A DNA stretch of 64,000 nucleotides, taken from the NCBI RefSeq assembly GCF_902833645.1, contig NZ_CADFGE010000013.1, positions 62,001-126,000 on the forward strand, in the 5' to 3' direction. Position numbers and translations under genes: made by a program. Under the pieces are notes generated by a model. The model had not been told where the DNA came from, did not search any database, and saw only the letters and a list, made by a program, of their open reading frames with translations. The DNA comes from Paraburkholderia fungorum. Its GTDB lineage: Bacteria; Pseudomonadota; Gammaproteobacteria; Burkholderiales; Burkholderiaceae. Shown one piece after another: positions 25,356 through 33,894 of this stretch; the stretch's first letter is position 1, and each line of letters opens with the position of its first letter.

Positions 25356-25368
25356 CGAGGTGTTGGTA

Positions 25369-27786
25369 ATGGAAGCGACCCTGCAAAAACCCGGCAACAC
25401 ACCGGCATCGAAGGAATGGTCAATTCCCATCGAGGGGATGACGTGCGCCTCGTGTGTCGCTCGCGTTGAGAAGGCTCTGGCTAGAGTGCCTGGCGTCACG
25501 AATTCAGCGGTCAATCTTGCGACCGAGCGTGCGAGTGTTACGGCCGATGCCGGCGTGGCGCAAGATGCCATCGTCGACGCGGTAAATCGGGCCGGCTATG
25601 AAGTGCCCATGAATTCCACCACCCTCGACATCAAGGGGATGACGTGCGCGTCTTGCGTCTCTCGCGTAGAGAAGGCGCTCTTGCGGCTGCCTGGTGTGTC
25701 CGCAGCCGTCGTAAACCTGGCTACTGAAACCGCGACGGTGACCAGCATGGGAGTGAGCAATGACGCATTAGTCGCTGCGGTGATCAAGGCCGGATACGAA
25801 GCGGCTCAGCATGTTGACAGCCGTGCCGAGCACGCATCGTCCCGTTTTGACGCCGACATGCTCGCTGTCCTAGCATCCGCTGTCCTGACTATCCCCCTTG
25901 TCGTACCAATGTTCGCGGATCTGTTCGACGCTCACGCGATGCTTCCGGCGTCGGCCCAGTTGGCGCTGGCGACTGTCGTGCAGTTCGTTTTTGGCGCCAG
26001 ATTCTACAAGGCTGCCTATAAAGCCGTGCTGGCCAAAGCTGGGAACATGGATTTGCTCGTCGCTCTGGGGACCACTGCAGCTTACGGTCTCAGTGTGTAC
26101 GAGCTTATCGCTCATCCCGGACAAATGAATCACCTTTATTTCGAGGCGTCAGCCGTCGTCATTACGCTTGTCCGATTCGGGAAGTGGCTGGAAGTGCGCG
26201 CGAAGCGCAAAACCACCGATGCAATCAGAGCGCTCAACGCATTGCGGCCTGAAACGGCGCGCGTCCGCGTGGCCGGCGAAGAGAAAGATATCGCGTTGTC
26301 GGGTGTCCGTGCCGGCGACCAGGTTGTGATGCGTCCTGGCGAGCGAATCCCGGTGGACGGAACAATCCTGGAAGGCCAGAGCGATGTAGACGAGTCGCTC
26401 ATAACGGGAGAAAGTTTGCCTGTTGCGAAGGGTGCTGGAGACCCGGTCGTGACAGGCTCCATCGTAGGAAACGGGTATCTGCTGCTTCAGACCACGGCGG
26501 TCGGCGCGGACACGATGCTGTCTCGCATTATCCGTCTTGTCGAGTCGGCTCAAGCCGAGAAGGCTCCGATACAACGGCTGGTGGACCGTGTCAGTGCCGT
26601 GTTCGTACCCGTCATTCTAGGCATTGCACTCGTTACATTGGTAGGGTGGCTGCTGGCAAACGGAAACGTCGAAGCAGCCATTCTGAATGCGGTTGCGGTG
26701 CTGGTCATCGCCTGCCCGTGCGCGTTAGGGTTAGCAACGCCCACGGCGATTATGGCGGGCACCGGCGTAGCGGCACAGCATGGCATTCTCATCAAAGACG
26801 CTGAAGCGTTGGAACTGGCCCACCGCCTCACCGTTATCGCGCTCGACAAGACCGGTACATTGACCGAGGGAAAGCCGAGCCTCGTGCAGTTCGAGGTGGA
26901 CCAGGTCCCGCACCTCGAAGCTTTGCAACTGGCGGCATCGGTGCAACAGGCGAGCGAGCATCCGCTAGCCCGGGCGGTGGTAAATGCTGCGAAAGAGAAA
27001 GGGCTCACGCTGAGTCGCGCAAGTGATGCCACCGCTCTGACCGGCCGAGGTATCGAAGCGACGGTAGATGGGCGCAGGCTCGTTATCGCAAGCGAACGAT
27101 GGTTCATGGAAAGCGCTATCGGTGTCTCTTCCGAACTCGAGCTTGTCGGAAAGCGGGCACAGGAAGCCGGCTTCTCGGTCTCGTGGCTCGTCGAGACTCA
27201 GCCGGCCACCAGGGTTCTGGCCATGATGGCGTTCGGCGACGCAATCAAGAACACATCGCCAGTCGCCATCCGCGCGCTCTCGGCGTTAGGCGTTCGGACA
27301 GTGCTCCTTACTGGGGATAACGAGGGCAGCGCGCAGCTCGTGGCAAAGGAGCTGGGGATAAAAGATGTTCGTGCGTCGTTGCTGCCTGAAGATAAGGCAA
27401 CGGCGGTGGCGGGGTTGAAGAGCGACGGCGCTACTGTCGGCATGGTCGGGGACGGCATCAACGATGCACCGGCACTCGCTGCGGCTGATGTCGGTATCGC
27501 AATGTCCACTGGAACCGATGTAGCAATGCATGCATCGGGCGTGACACTTATGCGCGGAGACCCGGCACTTATCGCAGACGCTATCGACATCTCGCGCAGG
27601 ACGTATAGCAAGATTCGCCAGAACCTGTTCTGGGCGTTCGTCTACAACCTGATTGGCGTGCCGTTGGCGGCGTTCGGCCTGCTGAATCCAATTGTGGCGG
27701 GAGCAGCAATGGCATTCAGTAGCGTCAGCGTTGTGAGCAATGCGCTGCTTCTTCGGACCTGGAAACCTCGCTCCCGAGGGGTATGA
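25369..27786 (+). CDS. copA: Cu(I)-exporting P1B-type ATPase
   Basis: An inner-membrane copper efflux pump of 805 residues. Two N-terminal HMA domains carry GMTCASC at 23-29 and 90-96, followed by membrane helices, the transport motif CPC at 449-451, the phosphorylation site DKTGT (Asp493) and the hinge motif GDGINDAP at 694-701. All P1B-1 signatures are intact. The ATG at 25369 is chosen because GAGG sits 8 bases before it; GTG at 25360 is in frame but has no ribosome site. It exports Cu(I) to the periplasm, where the multicopper oxidases encoded here could oxidise it. Confidence 0.95.
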   Translation: MEATLQKPGNTPASKEWSIPIEGMTCASCVARVEKALARVPGVTNSAVNLATERASVTADAGVAQDAIVDAVNRAGYEVPMNSTTLDIKGMTCASCVSRVEKALLRLPGVSAAVVNLATETATVTSMGVSNDALVAAVIKAGYEAAQHVDSRAEHASSRFDADMLAVLASAVLTIPLVVPMFADLFDAHAMLPASAQLALATVVQFVFGARFYKAAYKAVLAKAGNMDLLVALGTTAAYGLSVYELIAHPGQMNHLYFEASAVVITLVRFGKWLEVRAKRKTTDAIRALNALRPETARVRVAGEEKDIALSGVRAGDQVVMRPGERIPVDGTILEGQSDVDESLITGESLPVAKGAGDPVVTGSIVGNGYLLLQTTAVGADTMLSRIIRLVESAQAEKAPIQRLVDRVSAVFVPVILGIALVTLVGWLLANGNVEAAILNAVAVLVIACPCALGLATPTAIMAGTGVAAQHGILIKDAEALELAHRLTVIALDKTGTLTEGKPSLVQFEVDQVPHLEALQLAASVQQASEHPLARAVVNAAKEKGLTLSRASDATALTGRGIEATVDGRRLVIASERWFMESAIGVSSELELVGKRAQEAGFSVSWLVETQPATRVLAMMAFGDAIKNTSPVAIRALSALGVRTVLLTGDNEGSAQLVAKELGIKDVRASLLPEDKATAVAGLKSDGATVGMVGDGINDAPALAAADVGIAMSTGTDVAMHASGVTLMRGDPALIADAIDISRRTYSKIRQNLFWAFVYNLIGVPLAAFGLLNPIVAGAAMAFSSVSVVSNALLLRTWKPRSRGV

Positions 27787-28343
27787 AGGAATAAGCGCGA
27801 TGTGTCTAGATAAGCGTGTTCCCCGTACCGGATTGGAACGGTAGATGTGGATGCCTAGGACATCCACGTCTACCATTTGAACATCGGTATCGGAGCTGGA
27901 TGCCCACTACGAGACCCTTGTCCGCCACGGGTTCGCCATCACGCCAGGAAAAGTCCGCTTCATGACCGAAGATGCTGAACAACACAACGCTCGCAACCGG
28001 TTCCGGATGACTCTTTCACATGGGTCCGTCGAATTATGCTTACACAATTGCACCAGGACTCGTTCCCACTTCATAGCGCCGTTCGCCGGCCCATCCTCCG
28101 AGACGGAACACTCTCTGGTCGAAAATCGCCTTTACAGCCTGCACCACGTGCTCAGACGCCGGACTGCTTTCGGTGAGTTCCGATTCGAACTTTAGCTAGG
28201 CGATTTATTCTTTGCGCCTACTGGAACAAATTTTTGCACGCGTCCTTCGTTCACGGGCCGCGGAGGTCTGTATCGGGTAATATTAGAATCTCCGAGCCCG
28301 TCGCTGTCCCGGATCGCCAGGGTAAACGCCTGTTTAGGTAGTC
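27787..28343. other. Intergenic region with a long stem-loop
   Basis: No gene is supported in these 557 bases. GGTAGATGTGGATG (27840-27853) and CATCCACGTCTACC (27861-27874) form a 14-bp stem with one G-U pair and a 7-base loop, but no T-run follows on either strand. It might be an RNA structure, a protein site or a mobile-element scar. Confidence 0.5.
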
Positions 28344-28745
28344 ATGTCACGCCAATTTTTCCGTGCGATCGTTTACTTGCTATTGCTACTGCTGCCTTTG
28401 CGCGGCTGGGCGGCAGGCGATCTGGCGGACTGTCACCCCGGAATGTCAATGGAGAGCGGCGCCACCAGAGGCGCCGTCGCTTCCCAGCCGATACGAGCTG
28501 AAATCATATCGGGCACCACCGACGGACACGGACTAATTCCGGGCACCGCCAAATCGGGAAAGGCGAACGTAAACCTTTGCTCGGTTTGCCTCAGTTGCAC
28601 GTTTTGCACTCCGATTGCTGTGCAGGCGTCGCTTGACGTTCCTGGTCCGATTGGCTCTCTCACCCGGTTTTTAGCTACCGATCGGATCTATTCCTCCACT
28701 GCTCCCGACGTACCCCATCCTCCACCTCAACGCCTTCGCGTCTAA
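28344..28745 (+). CDS. Exported Cys-rich small protein of the copper region
   Basis: A 133-residue protein with a clear signal peptide (RAIVYLLLLLLPLRGWAAG), a metal-type patch CHPGMSMES, a cysteine cluster CSVCLSCTFC near residue 90 and a C-terminal PHPPPQRLRV. Short secreted proteins of this layout (DUF2946-like) often sit before copper oxidase genes; I cannot name it further. It is 92 bases upstream of the multicopper oxidase. The Met/His/Cys content suggests periplasmic copper binding. Confidence 0.6.
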   Translation: MSRQFFRAIVYLLLLLLPLRGWAAGDLADCHPGMSMESGATRGAVASQPIRAEIISGTTDGHGLIPGTAKSGKANVNLCSVCLSCTFCTPIAVQASLDVPGPIGSLTRFLATDRIYSSTAPDVPHPPPQRLRV

Positions 28746-28837
28746 TTGCCGCGGGCAATTTTTGTCGTTTAACGGCGTTGAGAGTCCGGTGCCCCAATGG
28801 TGCGCCGGCAGGATGTCAATGGTTTCGGAGTAGGACG

Positions 28838-30370
28838 ATGCATCGTCGAAATTTCTTTGCCGGCCTGGCCGGGCTGTCTGCGCTCGGCTGGACCGCCGCC
28901 CCGTTGCGCGCCAAGGGCACCATGAGCGGTGCAATGGACAACATGACGGGAATGGCGGACATGCCCGCCATGAACGGGATGGACGCACCAACGCTGCGAC
29001 TCGCGTCCGCTCGTGCGATACCGATGGGTGGGCCGCTGCAGCCGCCTCGAGTTCTTCAAAATGAAACCAGTGAAGCGGGCAAATTCAGAGCGACGCTAGT
29101 CGCGGCGCCAACGCGCATGCAGCTTGTGCCCGGCCAAACCACCGAGGTCTGGAGTTACAACGATAGCTTTCCTGGACCGCTGCTTGAGCTCACTGCGGGC
29201 GACGACGTCGAGATCACCCTGCACAACCGGTTGTCACAAGCCACCACGATTCACTGGCACGGGCTGCCGGTACCGCCGGACCAGGACGGCAATCCATCAG
29301 ATGCGGTACCCCCGGGCGGCAGCCGCGTTTACCGGTTCACGCTGCCGACGGATATTAGTGGGCTGTACTGGTATCACCCACACCCCCATAAGCAGTCGGC
29401 GGAACAGGTGTATCGCGGTCTCGCGGGGCCGATCCTGGTGCGAGCCAAGGACGATCCTTTGGCGGCGCTGCCTGAGAGGGTTCTGGCTATCACGGATTTG
29501 CGCCTTACCGCAGATGGTGCAATTCCCGCAAACGACATGATGGACTGGATGAACGGGCGCGAAGGCCAGTTCGTTCTGGTCAATGGTCAGCACCGACCAA
29601 TGTTGGTGTTCGACGCTAACGGACAGGAACGTTGGCGGATACTGAATGCCACCAATGCCCGCTATCTTCGCCTCCAACTACCCGGCCATTCGTTGGCGCT
29701 GGTGGGCACGGACGGGGGCCCGCTCGAGCGTGCGCAGATGGGCCTGCGCGAGATTCTCGTCGCCCCCGCGCAACGCGTCGATGTGGTCGTGCACGCCACC
29801 GGCCAACGCATGTCGCCTTCGCCGCTGCTTGCTGCTCCATACAACCGCGGCAAGATGGGCGGTGCTGCTGAAGACGCACCGGTTCAACTCCTCGACGTTA
29901 TTTTTAGCACCGTTCGTGCAGCCAGCCGGCCAACGTTGCCGCCGATCCTGCGCACATGGCCGCAATGGCCGGCCGCTGCCGTTCAGAAGCGCGTCGTCAT
30001 GAGCGAGTCGGCATCGACAACGAAGGGACAACAGGAGATGCAATTTCTTATGAACGGGAAATTGTTTGCCATGGACCGCGTTGATCTCACCAGCGAGATG
30101 GGCGTCACGGAAGAGTGGACGATCGTCAACGACTCTGACATGGACCATCCCTTTCATATTCACGGCACACAGTTTCTCGTGGTCGAACGGGAAATCAGCG
30201 GCCGAATCCGCAAGGAATCGTTTCGCGCACTCTATGACACGGTCAACCTGAAATCCCAGGAAACGGTGCGAATCAAGATTGTGCAAACCATGAAGGGCAT
30301 TCGCATGTTTCATTGCCACCTTCTCGAACACGAGGACCTGGGCATGATGGGACGACTCAATGTCATCTGA
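28838..30370 (+). CDS. Tat-exported multicopper oxidase
   Basis: A 510-residue laccase-like enzyme, probably oxidising Cu(I) in the periplasm. Start 28838 (HRRNFFAGLAGLSALG, Tat signal) has GGAG upstream. A Met-rich patch (MSGAMDNMTGMADMPAMNGM) follows the signal. Copper ligands appear in the usual four blocks: HWHG at 139-142, HPHPH at 180-184, HPFHIHG from 437, and HCHLLEHEDLGMM from 492, which contains the type 1 copper Cys and axial Met. It is a CueO/three-domain type, larger than the second oxidase of this window (56842-58137). Confidence 0.92.
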   Translation: MHRRNFFAGLAGLSALGWTAAPLRAKGTMSGAMDNMTGMADMPAMNGMDAPTLRLASARAIPMGGPLQPPRVLQNETSEAGKFRATLVAAPTRMQLVPGQTTEVWSYNDSFPGPLLELTAGDDVEITLHNRLSQATTIHWHGLPVPPDQDGNPSDAVPPGGSRVYRFTLPTDISGLYWYHPHPHKQSAEQVYRGLAGPILVRAKDDPLAALPERVLAITDLRLTADGAIPANDMMDWMNGREGQFVLVNGQHRPMLVFDANGQERWRILNATNARYLRLQLPGHSLALVGTDGGPLERAQMGLREILVAPAQRVDVVVHATGQRMSPSPLLAAPYNRGKMGGAAEDAPVQLLDVIFSTVRAASRPTLPPILRTWPQWPAAAVQKRVVMSESASTTKGQQEMQFLMNGKLFAMDRVDLTSEMGVTEEWTIVNDSDMDHPFHIHGTQFLVVEREISGRIRKESFRALYDTVNLKSQETVRIKIVQTMKGIRMFHCHLLEHEDLGMMGRLNVI

Positions 30371-30474
30371 ATGCCGGGCGTCATTGTGTCCGAATCCGAC
30401 GCTTTCGAGTGCGGACATCGCGCAACTGGTGTCCGACGTGTCGGCTACAAAATCCTTAGTTGAGCATTTTTATC

Positions 30475-30999
30475 ATGACTGGCATTAGCAACTTCAAGTT
30501 TTCGGTCAGCAAAGCGTTGGGGGCTCTGCTGGTTGTCATCCTCGCCATCACGGCATACATGGCTGTTGGCCGAACGAAAGCCGTTCCGGCTGCGACGTTT
30601 GTGCTGACGTCGGGCCAAAAGCTAACGACGGCGGACCTGCGTGGAAAGGTCTACCTGGTGGATTTCTGGGCGACAAGTTGCGCCACCTGCATTAAGGAAA
30701 TGCCTCAGATGATTCAGACGTATAACAGGTTCAAGGGCGCGAACTTCGATTTCATCGCAATAGCGATGAATTACGATCCGCCCGCTTATGTGACCAACTA
30801 CGCCAATACGAGGCATTTGCCGTTCCGGATCGTCACGGACACAGATGGAAGTCTTGCGCGCAGATTCTTTAATGTTGAAATGACGCCGACCACCTATCTG
30901 GTCGACAGGAATGGAAAGATCCTGAAACGCTTTCTCGGTGAGCCTGATTTCGCCGCGCTCGACCGCATGATCAGTGACGCTCTCACCCAATCGACGTAA
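30475..30999 (+). CDS. TlpA-family membrane-anchored thiol-disulfide protein
   Basis: A 174-residue protein with one N-terminal hydrophobic anchor (KALGALLVVILAITAYMAV) and a thioredoxin domain with active site FWATSCATC and cis-proline at MTPTTYLVD. The CATC centre is unusual compared with CGPC or CVPC. It resembles ScsD/TlpA partners that take electrons from DsbD, which is encoded 11 bases downstream. No good ribosome site precedes the ATG at 30475; a TTG at 30460 is an alternative start. Confidence 0.82.
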   Translation: MTGISNFKFSVSKALGALLVVILAITAYMAVGRTKAVPAATFVLTSGQKLTTADLRGKVYLVDFWATSCATCIKEMPQMIQTYNRFKGANFDFIAIAMNYDPPAYVTNYANTRHLPFRIVTDTDGSLARRFFNVEMTPTTYLVDRNGKILKRFLGEPDFAALDRMISDALTQST

Positions 31000-31010
31000 C
31001 AGACCGCGCC

Positions 31011-32180
31011 ATGTTCACTTCCCTCTGGATTCAGGCGCCGCTTGCCGTGGCCGCAGGTATGCTCCTCAACCTGACACCGTGCGTGCTACCGGCCATACCG
31101 ATCAAGGTCCGCGCGATCCTGCGCGAAGCCGGGGGAGGCTTCGGCGCGCGCATGCTGTCAGCCGGCCTGTTTGCCGCCGGATCGGTGCTCTTTTTTTCGG
31201 TCCTTGGACTCTCTACGGCACTCTTGCATCTGCAGTGGGGCGTTCTGTTTCAATCGCGCATTCTGCTGATCGTGCTCAGCGTGCTGCTGCTGGCGCTGGC
31301 CACGATGAATTTTTCCGGCAGGGGGCTGCCGGTCCCCGCTGCGGCCGCGTCGATGCGGGGCGCCCGCTTTCTCGAGCCATTTGTTTCGGGACTGGTCGGC
31401 GCGTTGCTCTCGACGCCTTGCACCGGTCCCCTGTTGGGCGGCGTTCTGGTGTTCGCGCTCACACAGCCGATAGCCAATATCGTGACCATTTTCGTCTCGA
31501 TTGGCGTCGGCCTTGCGCTGCCCTACGCAGGCTTGATCCTTCATCCCGGATTGCTCCAGCGGCTGCCGCGCGCCGGCGCGTGGTCCGACGTGGTTCGACG
31601 TAGTTTCGGCTGGGTTCTGCTGGGCGCGGCGCTTTTCTTCGCGCAAAGCGTGTTGCCGGCCGCGATGGGTCCGTTCCTTTGGTTTGCGTTTCTCGCCGGG
31701 TTGCTGGTCTGGACTGCGCACGCGTTCTGGCGAGCTCAGGATCGCGCCGCACGCCGCGCGGTGGCGATCTTCGGGGTCATTGCAGGCGGATTGGTCTACG
31801 CGGGGGTCAGTTCCGGATCATCTGCGGCGCATGCCGTCGCGTGGCAACGTCTGGAGGCGTCCGATGCCACGAAGCTATCAGCTCTTGGCCGGCCAGCCCT
31901 GGTCGAGTTCACCGCTCAATGGTGTATCAACTGCAAGATCCTGGAAAGCACGGTTTATCGCAACAGTGACGTCATACAGGCCATCCGCTCCCATGGCGCC
32001 GTTGCGTTCCAGGTCGATCTCACGCGCCCCAATCCAGCGCTTGAGCGCCTGCTTGCCTCCTACGGCGGCGCAGGCTTGCCGTTTCTCGCGATCCTCGACA
32101 GCCGGGGTCGGGTGGTCCAGCAGTTTTCCGGCCTGTTTACGGGCGGAAGTCTTATCGATGCGCTAACGGATGTCAAATAG
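31011..32180 (+). CDS. dsbD: DsbD-like transmembrane thiol-disulfide interchange protein (beta and gamma domains)
   Basis: A 389-residue protein that carries electrons from cytoplasmic thioredoxin to periplasmic reductases. It begins directly with the membrane domain: LNLTPCVLP (Cys24) and STPCTGPL (Cys137) are the buried pair, followed by about eight spans and a C-terminal thioredoxin-like gamma domain with QWCINCK (Cys305, Cys308). The N-terminal alpha domain of classical DsbD is missing here and is encoded as a separate protein in the next gene. Neighbouring TlpA-like proteins are probably its clients. Confidence 0.9.
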   Translation: MFTSLWIQAPLAVAAGMLLNLTPCVLPAIPIKVRAILREAGGGFGARMLSAGLFAAGSVLFFSVLGLSTALLHLQWGVLFQSRILLIVLSVLLLALATMNFSGRGLPVPAAAASMRGARFLEPFVSGLVGALLSTPCTGPLLGGVLVFALTQPIANIVTIFVSIGVGLALPYAGLILHPGLLQRLPRAGAWSDVVRRSFGWVLLGAALFFAQSVLPAAMGPFLWFAFLAGLLVWTAHAFWRAQDRAARRAVAIFGVIAGGLVYAGVSSGSSAAHAVAWQRLEASDATKLSALGRPALVEFTAQWCINCKILESTVYRNSDVIQAIRSHGAVAFQVDLTRPNPALERLLASYGGAGLPFLAILDSRGRVVQQFSGLFTGGSLIDALTDVK

Positions 32181-32193
32181 CAGGTGAACCATC

Positions 32194-32739
32194 GTGAACA
32201 TGAAGTCCAGGACAATCAAAATATCTTTCGCTCTGGCGCTACTTGCAGCGGCAACCATTCTCGCGTGGAGCCGGTATCCACAATTTCGCAATGCAGTAAC
32301 TCCCGGGGATGCGGTAACACAGAATTCACCTTCCCTGACCTTATCCGGTGCATCAGGTGGTGGAATTGGCGACTCCTCTCAACAGGTCACGGCGTCGTTC
32401 GAAAACGTCGGCGCCGCGGCTGCGGTGACGCTGCATATTCGCCCGAACTGGCACGTCAACGCCAATCCTGCATCGCTCGATTATCTGATCCCGACGACAA
32501 TCTCCGTCGAACAGGGCGGCGACATACATCCGGTTGCCGCGCAATACCCAGCGGGCATGAACAGCGGGATTCGCGTCGATGACAAGGAACTCAACGTTTA
32601 CGAGGACGGGACACGCATCCCGGTGTCAGACCTGCCCAACGGGCCAAATGTCCACCTGATAGTTCGCGTGCAAGCCTGCAGCTCTGACGGCGTGTGCTTG
32701 CCGCCCGCGAACATCCCGGCACCGATGAGTATGCGTTAG
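32194..32739 (+). CDS. Stand-alone DsbD N-terminal (alpha) domain protein
   Basis: A 181-residue protein anchored by one N-terminal segment (KISFALALLAAATILAW). The rest matches the DsbD alpha fold: LHIRPNWHVNANPASLDYLIPTTISVE, YPAGMNSGIRVDDKELNVYEDGTRIPV, and VQACSSDGVCLPP, where Cys162 and Cys168 have the same C-x5-C spacing as the active pair of the E. coli alpha domain. It starts 13 bases after the dsbD-like gene, so one DsbD is split into two polypeptides in reversed order. Confidence 0.78.
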   Translation: MNMKSRTIKISFALALLAAATILAWSRYPQFRNAVTPGDAVTQNSPSLTLSGASGGGIGDSSQQVTASFENVGAAAAVTLHIRPNWHVNANPASLDYLIPTTISVEQGGDIHPVAAQYPAGMNSGIRVDDKELNVYEDGTRIPVSDLPNGPNVHLIVRVQACSSDGVCLPPANIPAPMSMR

Positions 32740-32832
32740 TTCGGCACCAGTTGCTTTGTACCTCAAGGATTCCTGATCAAACGAAGCCAGATTTGCGCAC
32801 CCGCATCCCCTGGCGCCTGACTAGAGAAGTCC

Positions 32833-33702
32833 ATGTTAACGATGTTCGGCATCAATATTTCTTTTGACCGGCTGATTTTTTTCGCGGCGTTTTTTTCTGC
32901 AACGTGCCTGCTCCGGATTGTCAGCCGAAAGTCAAAACATCCGTCGGTGTACAGGTACAGCGCGCTGCTCGACGAAGCCGCGGTTTGCGGGTTGCTCGTC
33001 GCGCGGCTGGGCTATGTCGTTGGACATATGGACGCGTATCGTACGCATCCGTATGAAGTCCTGTTTTTCTGGCTACCGGGGTTTGCGCCTCTATATGGCC
33101 TCGTTGGAGGGCTGGCGTGGGCGCTGCTTCGGATTTGGCGAGGCAGGAAAACACATATGCCCAGTCTGCGGGTGTTAGCCGCAGCGGCGCTACCTCTCGT
33201 TATCGCGTCGCTATATTTGAGCGTCCAGACCTCGGAGAATCCCACCGGGAAAGATTCCCAGATTGCCGATGCGCTGAACAGTCTGCCGATGACCGGTACA
33301 GACGGGCAGCCGCTCTTTCTGAAGGACCTGAAGGGGCATAGCCTCGTTGTCAATTTGTGGGCGAGCTGGTGCGTACCATGCAGGATCGAACTGCCGATCC
33401 TGCAGGATGCTTCGCAACGGCTCCAAAAATCCGGCCTGATCGTCGTCGGTCTCGATCTCTACGAGGTACGGTCGCAAGCCCTGGCGTTCGCCAAAGCACG
33501 CGGCGTAACGTACGTTATCGCCTCCCCCATCCTTTCATCGGAAACGACACGCACGCAGATCGATCGCCTGATCAATTTCATTGGCTCCAACGTGATCCCG
33601 GTTTCGATTTTCATCGATCCCTCCGGCAAGGTCCGAGCCGTATTGCTTGGAATACTTTCACCCGGAACCATTGACGACTGGTTGCGCAGGTACGCCATAT
33701 AA
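32833..33702 (+). CDS. Lgt-like membrane domain fused to TlpA-type thioredoxin domain (second copy)
   Basis: A 289-residue paralogue of the protein at 5677-6492. Residues 1-130 are membrane segments containing LLVARLGYVVGHMDAYRTHPYEVLFFWLPGFAPLYGLVGG, closely patterned on the Lgt stretch with ARLGYV and a P-L-E-hydrophobic run, but with LYG where Lgt has its functional HG. The thioredoxin part carries LWASWCVPC (Cys180, Cys183) and cis-proline VIPVSIFI. It sits between the split DsbD and the resB/ccsA genes, so cytochrome c thiol reduction is the likely job. Confidence 0.8.
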   Translation: MLTMFGINISFDRLIFFAAFFSATCLLRIVSRKSKHPSVYRYSALLDEAAVCGLLVARLGYVVGHMDAYRTHPYEVLFFWLPGFAPLYGLVGGLAWALLRIWRGRKTHMPSLRVLAAAALPLVIASLYLSVQTSENPTGKDSQIADALNSLPMTGTDGQPLFLKDLKGHSLVVNLWASWCVPCRIELPILQDASQRLQKSGLIVVGLDLYEVRSQALAFAKARGVTYVIASPILSSETTRTQIDRLINFIGSNVIPVSIFIDPSGKVRAVLLGILSPGTIDDWLRRYAI

Positions 33703-33894
33703 GCCCTCGGAAGGAATGCCTCGACCTGACGCTCTGCACGAGGTTAAGTCTCCGAAGAAGGTCGTTCGCCGAAATCAGATTGCCAGATTATCCCGGAAGA
33801 AAATGGACGCTCAGTTTCAAGGAAGAGATGCGATGACGAAGAAAGCAAATCTGCCACGCAAGTACCCTCCCCATCGTGCAACGCTGGAGCCCGT

